Part shown: positions 7,061 through 14,721 of the stretch, in pieces
Position numbering within the stretch: position 1 is the first letter of the stretch
Layout of the letters: each line of letters opens with the position of its first letter
NCBI GenBank assembly: GCA_943359405.1
Contig: CALRHO010000008.1
Coordinates: forward strand, 1 to 17,783
Reading direction: 5' to 3'
Origin: Candidatus Nomurabacteria bacterium
Lineage (GTDB): Bacteria; Patescibacteriota; Minisyncoccia; Phycocordibacterales; UBA918
Length of the DNA: 17,783 bases
Position numbers and translations under genes: made by a program
Notes under the pieces: generated by a model
The model's database searches: none
The model's input: the letters and a program-made list of their open reading frames with translations, nothing else
What the model was told of the DNA's origin: nothing

Positions 7061-7089
7061 TTGTGAAGGAACGTGCAGTTGTATAAGAT
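7061..7089 (+). promoter_or_regulatory. Promoter of rodA, leaderless arrangement
   Basis: TTGTGA 7061-7066, a 17-bp spacer, TAAGAT 7084-7089 (within TATAAGAT), then 6 nt to the ATG at 7096. Confidence 0.6.
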
Positions 7090-7095
7090 GGGGCG

Positions 7096-8217
7096 ATGCA
7101 AACCATACGGTCACTCTTTGCCGGACTTGATTGGTTACTCCTGGGTTGTGTACTATCACTCTCGCTCATGGGGCTTGTTACCATGTATTCACATACAGGT
7201 GACAACACCTATCTTGATCGACAGGTGCTTTGGATTGGTTTGGCGGTCGCGGCCCTCCTGGCGGCCCTCGTTCCTGACTACCGGTTTTTGCGCACGAGTC
7301 CCGCAGCCTTTACATCGTATGTAGGAATTGTACTCCTGTTGGTACTGGTACTTTTTGTTGGTTCAATTACCCTTGGCGCACAAAGTCGCTTTGATCTCGG
7401 TTTTTTCTCAATTCAACCGGCAGATCCGGCAAAGCTTATTTTGGTAGTGGTCCTGGCGAAATATTTTGCTAAGCGCCATGAACTCATTGGTGACTTCACG
7501 CATATTTTAGTTTCAGGATTGTACACTGCGGTAATCGGTGGTTTGGTGATTATTCAGCCTGACTTTGGATCAGCACTCATCATTGCCGCGATTTGGTTTG
7601 GTATGGTAATGGTAGCAGGGATCAAGGCACGTCATCTCATTACCGTTCTTGGACTTGGTGCTATTGGTTTTGCGCTGTTGTGGCAATTTGGACTCTACGA
7701 GTACCAAAAGCAACGCATCCTGACCTTTCTTGATCCTCTCTCAGATATTCAAGGGGCTGGTTACAATGCCTACCAGTCCACAGTAGCGGTCGGATCTGGT
7801 GAGCTCCTGGGGAAGGGAATCGGATATGGTACGCAGTCAAAACTCCTGTTTTTACCGGAGTTTCAAACTGACTTTATCTTTGCTGCCTATGCAGAAGAGT
7901 GGGGCTTTTTTGGGGTGGTGCTCCTCTTTACACTTTTCTCAGCGGTAATCTGGCGATTGATTGCGCATGCGGCAGCGGGAGCTACCAATTTCGAGAAATT
8001 GTTTACCATCGGCGTGGCACTGATGCTCATGAGTCACTTTTTTGTGCACATTGGTATGAATGTAGGGTTACTACCTGTGACGGGGCTCACCGTACCATTT
8101 TTGTCATACGGAGGGTCACATCTTCTTACTACCTATATCGCCTTGGGAATGGTGATGTCGATGCGCCGCAATGCGCCCGTTCGGATTACCAGTGACGATA
8201 GCATTATTGGTGGTTAG
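7096..8217 (+). CDS. rodA: RodA, SEDS-family peptidoglycan polymerase
   Basis: At 373 residues with about ten hydrophobic segments, it has the usual size of a SEDS protein. Such proteins polymerise lipid II into glycan strands at the membrane, with a class B penicillin-binding protein as partner. Recognised motifs are GAQSRFDLGFFSIQPADPAKL, then IQPDFGSALI, GSGELLGKGIGYGTQSKLLFLPE, QTDFIFAAYAEEWGF and GMNVGLLPVTGLTVPFLSYGGSHLL. The GKGIGYGTQ and NVGLLPVTG forms favour RodA over FtsW. The acidic residue in QTDF is conserved. The start at 7096 sits 6 nt after a -10 box. Its stop overlaps the stop of the convergent glycosyltransferase gene by 4 nt, with no terminator between them. No PBP gene is seen in the window. 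Confidence 0.92.
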   Translation: MQTIRSLFAGLDWLLLGCVLSLSLMGLVTMYSHTGDNTYLDRQVLWIGLAVAALLAALVPDYRFLRTSPAAFTSYVGIVLLLVLVLFVGSITLGAQSRFDLGFFSIQPADPAKLILVVVLAKYFAKRHELIGDFTHILVSGLYTAVIGGLVIIQPDFGSALIIAAIWFGMVMVAGIKARHLITVLGLGAIGFALLWQFGLYEYQKQRILTFLDPLSDIQGAGYNAYQSTVAVGSGELLGKGIGYGTQSKLLFLPEFQTDFIFAAYAEEWGFFGVVLLFTLFSAVIWRLIAHAAAGATNFEKLFTIGVALMLMSHFFVHIGMNVGLLPVTGLTVPFLSYGGSHLLTTYIALGMVMSMRRNAPVRITSDDSIIGG

Positions 8218-9362
8218 TGCTGGTAGAGCGCGGTGGTGGCTGCCGTCATGAGAGCGACGGTGCGCGCACTAACAGACTTTTGAAGTGCGGATGCGAATTG
8301 TTCAGCTCGGGTAGTGTTATCAAGTAACTGGGCTAGGGCGTTTGTTAGGTACTCACTATCGTCAGGCGGTACGAGAAGCCCACTCACCTCGTGTCTGATA
8401 ATGTCAGGGATGCCGCCGACGGCGGTCGCAACCACAGGCACACCGGCGAGTCCAGCCTCATGCAGCACGTAGCCGTATGATTCCGATTTGGAAGGGAGCA
8501 CGGCGATGGTAAAGGCCTTGAGAAAACGGGCGGCCTCTACCACGCTGCCTAGAAAAAAGACGTGGGCAGCGAGGTTGTGTGCTTGAACGAGGGCCTCGAG
8601 TTCGGTGCGAATTGACCCGTCACCAATACAGATGAGACGTACGGTCGGGTGGGTGCGGACGAGCGATGCTACCGCGGTAATGAGTACGGCGTGTCGTTTG
8701 ATAGGGTGGAGTTCAGCTATGACGCCAAGCCAAGGATCGTGTTCGTATTGGGCAAGGGCAGGGTGGCGACGTACGAGTTCCGCGCGCGCTTCGGTTGTAT
8801 CGTACATGGCACCGATAGTGCGACCGGGGTTGATTACTTTCATTTTACGCTCGGTACCTGGCCACCGAAGTTGGCGCAGTAGGCCGCTCGATACTGCTAT
8901 GGTGCGATGAGATAAAAGAATCGTAAGCCAGTGCAGTATCTTTATGAGTAATTTTTGCCAGCGTGGTCGGTCTTCATTAAATGCCCACCCGTGGGCAGTT
9001 ACGATGATTTGAGGTACACGTGCCAGGCGTCCAGCGAGTGCACCCAGGCCACTGGCTTTGGAGCTATTGAGATGAAGTACGGCAGGACGTTCGGTGCGGA
9101 GTAGTCGATAAAATGACCAAAAGAAACGCCACTCTTTTTGTAGTGATATATCACGTTCTAGGTCTGGTAAGGTAATAGTAGCAATGCCAGCGTGGTGGAG
9201 CATGTCGACTAGGGTACCGCTGCCGCCACAGGCCACCATAGGTTCCCAGACGTGGTGGTCGAGGGTAGTGGCGAGGTCATACACGTAACGTTGCGCTCCT
9301 CCCCAATTTGATTTCGTTATGAGGTATAAAACCTTTTTTCGATATAGTTGTTTTTCTGACAT
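8214..9362 (-). CDS. GT4-family glycosyltransferase
   Basis: The protein has 382 residues from the ATG at 9362. The N-terminal Rossmann half opens with KVLYLITKSNWGGAQRYV, typical of GT4 enzymes. The C-terminal half contains WLGVIAELHPIKRH, LICIGDGSIRTELE and SKSESYGYVLHEAGLAGVPVVAT, where E294 and E302 form the EX7E motif that binds the nucleotide sugar. It most likely transfers a sugar to a lipid-linked or cell-surface glycan. An in-frame upstream ATG at 9431 would add 23 residues, but that extension runs over a hairpin (9398-9424). A TAATGT box lies 8 nt before 9362, matching the leaderless pattern here, so 9362 is preferred. The donor and acceptor cannot be told. The nearby sugar transferase and epimerase-like genes suggest a small glycan-synthesis cluster. 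Confidence 0.9.
   Translation of the reverse strand: MSEKQLYRKKVLYLITKSNWGGAQRYVYDLATTLDHHVWEPMVACGGSGTLVDMLHHAGIATITLPDLERDISLQKEWRFFWSFYRLLRTERPAVLHLNSSKASGLGALAGRLARVPQIIVTAHGWAFNEDRPRWQKLLIKILHWLTILLSHRTIAVSSGLLRQLRWPGTERKMKVINPGRTIGAMYDTTEARAELVRRHPALAQYEHDPWLGVIAELHPIKRHAVLITAVASLVRTHPTVRLICIGDGSIRTELEALVQAHNLAAHVFFLGSVVEAARFLKAFTIAVLPSKSESYGYVLHEAGLAGVPVVATAVGGIPDIIRHEVSGLLVPPDDSEYLTNALAQLLDNTTRAEQFASALQKSVSARTVALMTAATTALYQH
9301..9336. repeat. Direct repeat copy A (start of the intact glycosyltransferase gene)
   Basis: 36 nt matching 9701-9736 with three mismatches, exactly 400 nt apart and in the same orientation. It encodes the opening strand and GG-loop of the GT4 protein. Confidence 0.9.
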
Positions 9363-9370
9363 AGGACTAC

Positions 9371-9376
9371 ACATTA
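9371..9376 (-). promoter_or_regulatory. -10 box of the glycosyltransferase gene
   Basis: TAATGT on the minus strand, 8 nt before the ATG at 9362. No ribosome binding site is seen. Confidence 0.45.
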
Positions 9377-9397
9377 GGGAAATTGGGGAGGAAAGAA

Positions 9398-9424
9398 CTG
9401 AAACAGTCCCCCAGACTGTTTCAG
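9398..9424 (-). terminator. Hairpin between the truncated and intact glycosyltransferase genes
   Basis: An 11-bp perfect stem (9398-9408 with 9414-9424), loop of 5. On the minus strand it is followed by TTCTTTCC, a weak U-rich tract, so it could end transcription from the truncated copy before the intact gene starts. Confidence 0.5.
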
Positions 9425-9480
9425 CCCACAATTCGACTTAGTGATTAAGAAGAGTATTTTCTTTGTTTGTGTAGGTGTTG

Positions 9481-9762
9481 TCATGCGGATATATGTGTAG
9501 GGGCGGTGCGTAAACGATCCGTCTTACAGACGCTGTCCTTCTTACAGAAGCCGTACAGGTTGTCGCTATTTCTATCAAAATTGCTGGCAACCTTCTGAAA
9601 CAGAATATTTAATTCTGTTTCAGCTCGCTCGTCATTTTGCTCCAAGTATTCGCAAAATTGCTGGGCGAGTCTTACGAAAGGGGTCCCATCCCATTTCTCA
9701 CCCCAATCTGATCTCGTTATGAGGTATACAACCTTTGTAGGCTCGTGGGTAGACATGTGCAC
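9481..9762 (-). pseudogene. Truncated partial copy of a glycosyltransferase start joined to unrelated sequence
   Basis: The frame gives 93 residues from GTG 9762 (or 91 from ATG 9756). Residues about 9-21, TKVVYLITRSDWG, match the start of the neighbouring GT4 protein (KVLYLITKSNWG). The match ends abruptly at the GG loop and continues as EKWDGTPFVRLAQQFCEY, with no Rossmann or EX7E features and a charged, cysteine-containing tail. It keeps its own TATACT box 6 nt before the GTG and is followed by a hairpin, so it may be transcribed. Most likely it is the remnant of a second glycosyltransferase gene, or a small chimeric ORF made by recombination. The C-terminal part is not recognised. Confidence 0.55.
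9701..9736. repeat. Direct repeat copy B (start of the truncated glycosyltransferase copy)
   Basis: 33 of 36 nt identical to 9301-9336. Similarity ends sharply on the downstream coding side. Confidence 0.9.
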
Positions 9763-9768
9763 GCATCT

Positions 9769-9774
9769 AGTATA
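9769..9774 (-). promoter_or_regulatory. -10 box of the truncated glycosyltransferase copy
   Basis: TATACT on the minus strand, 6 nt before the GTG at 9762. Confidence 0.5.
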
Positions 9775-9896
9775 ACGGCAATGTCGCTACAGCAGTACCA
9801 TACGAATCAGCAAAATTGTGGTGCGGTGCAGCCAGAAATAGCCTTGTTTATTGCTATTTGTATGGTCTGGGGTAGTATTAACGTACCAATACTGCT

Positions 9897-11297
9897 ATGG
9901 GTGAACGAACGCGCGAACTGACACTTCTGATACTCGGCGACCTCATCTTTTTTGTGGTGGCGTTGTGGGTGACGTTGTTTGTGCGCTACCTTAGTTTCCC
10001 GAGTGGGGAAATGTTCTCAGCGCACCTGTGGCCCTTTCTGACCATTTCGGCGGTCTGGGTATTTATTTTTTACATTGCGGGACTGTACGATAAGCACACG
10101 ATTTTTCTCAAGAATTTGTTGTTGAGTCGCATCATTAATACGTGGGTCGTTAACATTGTTGTAGCCGCGTTACTCTTCTTGATAGTACCGTTTGGGATTG
10201 CCCCTAAGACCAATTTACTTATCTACCTCGGTATCTCAGTGGCCTTGTTTGCCTGGTGGCGAATGTCGCTTTTTCAGTACATTTCACCACGAACACAGCA
10301 CCGGGCGATTTTACTTGCTGATGGGCCTGAGGCAATAGAGCTCGTTGATGAGATTAACAATAATGACCGTTACAGCTATTCATTTGTGCGGCTTATTGAT
10401 GAAGCTACTGCCAAAGCGACGCCAGGATTTGAAGAGAAGCTCTTTACCCTGATTGAGCGTGAACGAATTGATATCATTGTAGCCAATCCGAATAGCACCT
10501 ATTTGCAGGCCATTGTACCTAAGTTGTTTGACCTTGCCTTTCTGCGTTTTGAGCTCACCTTCTTGGATTTTCATCGAGTGTATGAAGATACCTTTGATCG
10601 GGTGCCACTCTCGGCACTTAGTTATGAATGGTTTATTACCAATGTCTCGCAATCACGAAGTTTGGCATACGATGTTGCCAAGCGTGGTATTGATGTAGTG
10701 GCTAGTGTGGCACTCGGTTTGATTCTGGCTTGTTGTCTCCCGGTTATCTATATTGCTATGATTATTGAAGAACGGCGGCTACCGCGCGAATTCTTTATTG
10801 CTCAGGAGCGCATCGGTCGTTTTAATAAGCTCGTCACTGTGCACAAAATCCGGACCATGACCGAAAACCGTAGTGCAAGCGCAACCTGGACACCAGAAGA
10901 TGCGGCACAAGGTAACCGTGTGACACGGGTGGGCGCAGTACTCCGAAAACTTTCAATTGATGAGTTACCTCAAATATTAGCTATTTTTCGTGGTGATATG
11001 TCACTGATTGGACCGCGCAACGACATTCGCGGTCTTGGTGAACGCTTGGCGGCTGAAATTCCGTATTACAATATTCGCAATTTTGTAAAACCGGGGGTGA
11101 CGGGTTGGGCACAAACTCATCAACAGTACATGGCGGGGAATATCAGTCCACAGTCACTGGAGGAGTCAAAGGTACGACTGGCCTACGATCTTTACTATGT
11201 AAAGAACCGCTCGGTGCTGCTTGATGTTGAAATTGCCCTCCGCACGTTTAAGACCCTTCTCTCACGGTTTGGCATGAGTATAAAACTTCCGCGCTAG
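9897..11297 (+). CDS. Polyprenyl-phosphate sugar-1-phosphate transferase (WbaP/PglC-like)
   Basis: The protein has 466 residues, the usual length of the large form of this family. Four membrane segments lie at about 10-30, 45-63, 82-99 and 106-122. A soluble Rossmann-like part (about 135-250) follows, then a hydrophobic re-entrant segment (about 264-290) after AKRGIDVVAS, which is the membrane anchor of the catalytic domain. The catalytic part shows FIAQERIG, VHKIRTM, LRKLSIDELPQ (D355-E356 catalytic pair), GDMSLIGPR and KPGVTGWAQ. It should load a sugar-1-phosphate from a UDP-sugar onto undecaprenyl phosphate, the first step of making a lipid-linked surface glycan. It has its own upstream region, without a clear -10 box: TATTAA about 9875 and CCAAT just before the ATG are candidates. 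The sugar is unknown. Confidence 0.93.
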   Translation: MGERTRELTLLILGDLIFFVVALWVTLFVRYLSFPSGEMFSAHLWPFLTISAVWVFIFYIAGLYDKHTIFLKNLLLSRIINTWVVNIVVAALLFLIVPFGIAPKTNLLIYLGISVALFAWWRMSLFQYISPRTQHRAILLADGPEAIELVDEINNNDRYSYSFVRLIDEATAKATPGFEEKLFTLIERERIDIIVANPNSTYLQAIVPKLFDLAFLRFELTFLDFHRVYEDTFDRVPLSALSYEWFITNVSQSRSLAYDVAKRGIDVVASVALGLILACCLPVIYIAMIIEERRLPREFFIAQERIGRFNKLVTVHKIRTMTENRSASATWTPEDAAQGNRVTRVGAVLRKLSIDELPQILAIFRGDMSLIGPRNDIRGLGERLAAEIPYYNIRNFVKPGVTGWAQTHQQYMAGNISPQSLEESKVRLAYDLYYVKNRSVLLDVEIALRTFKTLLSRFGMSIKLPR

Positions 11298-11306
11298 TGT
11301 GGTTGT

Positions 11307-11312
11307 TATACT
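11307..11312 (+). promoter_or_regulatory. -10 box of the epimerase-like gene
   Basis: TATACT, 6 nt before the ATG at 11319; leaderless arrangement. Confidence 0.6.
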
Positions 11313-11318
11313 GTTCGC

Positions 11319-12383
11319 ATGCAATCTATTGCCGTGGTGATTACTGGTGCTGCTGGCTATGTGGGCGAGATGCTCTGTGCCCAGGCAGCTACCCGCAGCG
11401 ACATCCACACAATAGTGGCGATTGATAAAGAACCGATGACAGACTTTCTGCGCCAGGTTCCTAAACTTAAGTATGTGCAGGCAAATCTCGCTGACGATAG
11501 CTGGCAGGCCGCCGCCGCCGCCGCTTCGCCTGCTGTCGTAGTACATACCGCCTGGCAGATTCGTTCACTGTATGGTGAGGCGGCCAAGCAGTGGCGCTGG
11601 AATACTACGGGTAGTGATAAAGTATTTGCGTTTGCCTTTGGTACGCCGAGCGTAAAAACGCTCATTCATTTTTCAACGGCGGCATCATACAGTGCCCAAT
11701 ACACGAATACCTTCGACCAGTTTTTTGTTGAAACGGATGAGCAGCGACCTGATGACTACCGGTATGCACTGGAGAAACGTATCGCTGAGGAACATTTGCA
11801 GGCGGTATATCGGGCGGCTGCAACACCGCCGGCGGTTGTCGTGTTGCGTCCGGCAGCGATTACAGGCCCTCGTGGTCGTTATATAAAGTTGCGGTTTGGA
11901 TTACAGTCAGCGCTCGCCGGTAATTTGCGGGGCGGATTACTCGCTCGTCTGGTAACCATACTCACGGCCTTTATGCCCGCAACTTCCGGTTTTGCGCGAC
12001 AGTTCGTGCATGAGGATGATGTGGTTGATACGGTGGTGCATTTTGCTACTACCGCTCCCCAGGGCTATGAGGTATACAACCTTACTCCCACCGGCCCATT
12101 CTTGCGCGCAACTGAAATGGCGGCAGCCGTGGGTAAGCGCGTGTTGTGGCTACCACCAGTTTTAGTCCGGTTAGTCTTTTTCTTATTTTGGCATGGGACG
12201 CGCGGTCGGATTCCAACTGCTCCTGGTAGTTGGCGGTTTTATGCGTACCCACTCCTCCTGTGTGGTGACAAGCTGGCCGCTGTTCGCCCGTGTCGTTATG
12301 ACTCAGTAACCGCCTTTACTACTACGGCTGGTCGTTACCAAACGCTCGTACCTGAATCGGCGCGTCAGGGTTCTGCTCGCTGA
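11319..12383 (+). CDS. NAD-dependent epimerase/dehydratase (extended SDR family)
   Basis: The protein has 354 residues. The N-terminus VVITGAAGYVG holds the GxxGxxG nucleotide-binding motif (10-16). D36 after the second strand (VAID) suggests NAD rather than NADP. HFSTAASYS (117-125) and YALEK (Y149, K153) give the Ser/Thr-Tyr-Lys catalytic set. VLRPAAITGPRG and QFVHEDDVV are typical of the extended group. The C-terminus (about 275-300) is hydrophobic, as in some UDP-sugar or sterol/carotenoid-related SDR proteins, and may touch the membrane. It likely alters a nucleotide sugar for the glycan pathway of its neighbours, but the substrate cannot be deduced. It lies 21 nt after the sugar transferase, but a -10 box in that gap points to separate transcription. 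Confidence 0.87.
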   Translation: MQSIAVVITGAAGYVGEMLCAQAATRSDIHTIVAIDKEPMTDFLRQVPKLKYVQANLADDSWQAAAAAASPAVVVHTAWQIRSLYGEAAKQWRWNTTGSDKVFAFAFGTPSVKTLIHFSTAASYSAQYTNTFDQFFVETDEQRPDDYRYALEKRIAEEHLQAVYRAAATPPAVVVLRPAAITGPRGRYIKLRFGLQSALAGNLRGGLLARLVTILTAFMPATSGFARQFVHEDDVVDTVVHFATTAPQGYEVYNLTPTGPFLRATEMAAAVGKRVLWLPPVLVRLVFFLFWHGTRGRIPTAPGSWRFYAYPLLLCGDKLAAVRPCRYDSVTAFTTTAGRYQTLVPESARQGSAR

Positions 12384-12401
12384 TTTTTCTTGGTTTTTTG
12401 C

Positions 12402-12407
12402 TATACT
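12402..12407 (+). promoter_or_regulatory. -10 box of folD
   Basis: TATACT after a T-rich tract, 7 nt before the ATG at 12415. Confidence 0.6.
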
Positions 12408-12414
12408 GCCGCCT

Positions 12415-13233
12415 ATGGTAGTAGATGGTAAAGCAATTGCCGAACGTGTACTCGACGAAATCCGGGGCCAGGTTACTAGCCTGGCTCAGTTTGGCGTACC
12501 GACACTGGCCATCATAACCGGTGACCCAACTTTTGAAACCCAGAAGTATCTGGCGCTGAAGCAGCGGAAGGCGGCGGCGGTAGGGGTGCGAGTGGTGGTG
12601 GCGGAGTTGCCGCCAGGCGCGACCACCGAGGTAGCAGTGGCTGCGGTGCGGAGTGCCTGCCAAAGTGCGCAGGGGGTCGTAGTGCAATTACCACTGCCGG
12701 CGCAGATAGACCGAGAGGCGGTGCTGGCCGCGGTACCGGCTACGCATGACCCGGATGGTTTTCGCTATGGTGTCGAACCGCTCGCCTGTCTATCGCCAGT
12801 GGTGGTCGCAATAGACGAAATTGCGCGGACATATGGAGTCACCTTTGCCGATCGGGCAGTGGTGGTAGTGGGTGCGGGGCGTCTGGTCGGGAAGCCTGCC
12901 GCACACTATGCTCGGGAAGCGGGTGGTCGAGTAACAGTGGTAACAAAGGGTGACGTTTCTATAGGAGCGCTGCTTGCAACCGCCGACATCATCATTACCG
13001 GTGCTGGCCAGCCGGGATTGATAACTCCGGCAATGGTCAAGGAAGGGGTCGTGATATTTGATGCGGGCACCTCGGAAGACGGTGGCGTGTTGCGGGGTGA
13101 CGTGGCTGCGGCGGTCGCTCTGAAGGCTGCCGTATTTACACCAGTTCCCGGTGGCATTGGTCCGGTCACTGTGGCGGCTCTCTTACGAAATACCGTGTCG
13201 CTCGCGGCCCAGGCGTGGCAGAGCACCAGCTAG
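12415..13233 (+). CDS. folD: FolD, methylenetetrahydrofolate dehydrogenase/cyclohydrolase
   Basis: The protein has 272 residues, slightly short of the usual 280-300. It interconverts 5,10-methylene-THF and 10-formyl-THF in the cytosol, with NADP. Y45 and K49 (KYLALK) correspond to the catalytic Tyr/Lys pair. QLPLP (91-95), DPDGF (112-116), GAGRLVGKP (153-161) and PGGIGPVT (245-252) are family signatures. Some parts diverge: the usual KDVDGF is HDPDGF, and the PCTP segment after it is LACLSP, so folate pocket details may differ. Codons and GC look more GC-rich than in neighbouring genes. No other folate gene is in the window. The family call is firm; full bifunctional activity is inferred. Confidence 0.92.
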   Translation: MVVDGKAIAERVLDEIRGQVTSLAQFGVPTLAIITGDPTFETQKYLALKQRKAAAVGVRVVVAELPPGATTEVAVAAVRSACQSAQGVVVQLPLPAQIDREAVLAAVPATHDPDGFRYGVEPLACLSPVVVAIDEIARTYGVTFADRAVVVVGAGRLVGKPAAHYAREAGGRVTVVTKGDVSIGALLATADIIITGAGQPGLITPAMVKEGVVIFDAGTSEDGGVLRGDVAAAVALKAAVFTPVPGGIGPVTVAALLRNTVSLAAQAWQSTS

Positions 13234-13238
13234 TATGC

Positions 13239-13244
13239 TATAAC
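13239..13244 (+). promoter_or_regulatory. Possible -10 box before secD
   Basis: TATAAC, 28 nt before the ATG at 13273. Unlike the other genes this would give a leader of about 20 nt, still without a Shine-Dalgarno sequence. Confidence 0.4.
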
Positions 13245-13272
13245 AGGCATCATTCGTAGTAACGGTTATTCT

Positions 13273-14709
13273 ATGAGCAACTCCACAGATACAGGCACGG
13301 ACACTTTTTTACGTTGGTTTCGAGCAGTTACCGTCATCGGGGTGTTATTTTGGCTTAGCTCATTTGTGTATCAGAGTGCCACCCTCGAGGGGGCTCGCTA
13401 TCCCTTTAAACTCGGACTTGACTTAGCTGGTGGTTCACATTTGGTCTATCAGGCCGATGTCTCGGCAGTACCCGCGTCTGAAGTGCCGGCCCTTATGGGT
13501 ACTTTGCGTGAGGTGATTGAGCGGCGCGTGAATCTTTTTGGTGTCTCAGAACCCGTGGTGTACGTAGAGCGCAGTAGTTTTGTCTCTGATGAACCAATGG
13601 AGCGATTGGTGGTCGAGTTGCCTGGTGTAACTGACGTGTCGGCGGCGGTCGCCGAGATTGGGCGAACACCACTCTTGGAATTTAAGCTGATTGATCCAGA
13701 AGCGATGGCTGCTATTGATAGTGCAAATGAATTGGCCTCAACGACAGCGACGAGTGGCGCGGTTATTGGTAATATTCGGGTCAACGGACAGTCGGTTGAT
13801 GATTTGGACCCTTACCTTGAAACTGGCTTGACTGGTCGCTATCTGCAGAGTGCGGCAGTTGAATTTGCGGGGTCGCAAAGTGGACAGCTTGCAAATGAGC
13901 CAACCGTCCGTGTGACATTTGATAGTGAAGGAGCTGACCTCTTCGCGGAGGTGACCCGTTTAAATGTAGGTCGGCAACTCGCTATCTTCCTCGACGGTGA
14001 AGTGATTTCTGCACCAACCATAAACGAGGCTATTATCGGCGGTACGGCTATCATTTCCGGTGGGTTTACGGCTCCTGAGGCAAAGGCACTAGCTGAGAAC
14101 CTCAACCTTGGTGCCCTGCCAATCCCGATTTCACTGGTGAGTACTCAGACTATTGATGCTACGCTCGGCGCCTCGATGGTGAAGGACAGCATATTGGCGG
14201 GCGCGGCGGGGCTTCTCTTGGTCGCCCTCTTTATGGTTGCCTGGTATCGCTTACCCGGAGTAGTGGCAGCCATTGCCTTGGTTGCCTACGTGGTTATTTC
14301 GCTGACAACGTTTGTACTGATTCCGGTGACACTCACGGCGGCGGGCCTGGCTGGTTTTGTGTTGTCGCTTGGTATGGCGGTTGATGGTAACGTGCTGGTG
14401 TTTGAGCGTATGAAAGAGGAGTTACGTGCTGGTCGGAGTACGCGCGAAGCGGCGACTATTGGTTTTAGTCGCGCCTGGTCAGCGATTCGTGACGGTAACG
14501 TAACCGCACTGCTTTCGGCAGTGATTCTCTTCTGGTTTGGCACCCCCCTCATCAAGGGTTTTGCGCTTGTGCTCGGTATCGGTACCATCATCTCAATGCT
14601 TTCTGCTATTACCCTCACCCGCACACTTCTCCTCGTCTTACCTGACGTGCGACCTGATGCACCAGGGGTGTGGCGGCTTCTGTTTGGTACCGGATTTAGT
14701 AAGAAATAG
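13273..14709 (+). CDS. secD: Protein translocase subunit SecD
   Basis: The protein has 478 residues. A first membrane segment (about 12-34) is followed by the signature KLGLDLAGGSHLVYQ (46-60), a large outside domain (about 60-295) with the P1-type fold, and five more membrane segments near the C-terminus. The RND-type motif GMAVDGNVLVFERMKEEL sits in the fourth; the usual DAN is DGN here. With SecF it uses the proton gradient to help pull proteins out through SecYEG. secF follows 12 nt later, so the two are co-transcribed. Residues LGASMVKDSI mark entry to the membrane domain. Nothing is truncated. Confidence 0.95.
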   Translation: MSNSTDTGTDTFLRWFRAVTVIGVLFWLSSFVYQSATLEGARYPFKLGLDLAGGSHLVYQADVSAVPASEVPALMGTLREVIERRVNLFGVSEPVVYVERSSFVSDEPMERLVVELPGVTDVSAAVAEIGRTPLLEFKLIDPEAMAAIDSANELASTTATSGAVIGNIRVNGQSVDDLDPYLETGLTGRYLQSAAVEFAGSQSGQLANEPTVRVTFDSEGADLFAEVTRLNVGRQLAIFLDGEVISAPTINEAIIGGTAIISGGFTAPEAKALAENLNLGALPIPISLVSTQTIDATLGASMVKDSILAGAAGLLLVALFMVAWYRLPGVVAAIALVAYVVISLTTFVLIPVTLTAAGLAGFVLSLGMAVDGNVLVFERMKEELRAGRSTREAATIGFSRAWSAIRDGNVTALLSAVILFWFGTPLIKGFALVLGIGTIISMLSAITLTRTLLLVLPDVRPDAPGVWRLLFGTGFSKK

Positions 14710-14721
14710 TCACGACCCCCT

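Noticed and set aside
9363..9431. Upstream start for the glycosyltransferase at 9431
   Set aside because: The extra residues cover a terminator-like hairpin and do not resemble a GT4 N-terminus; a -10 box sits just before the later ATG.
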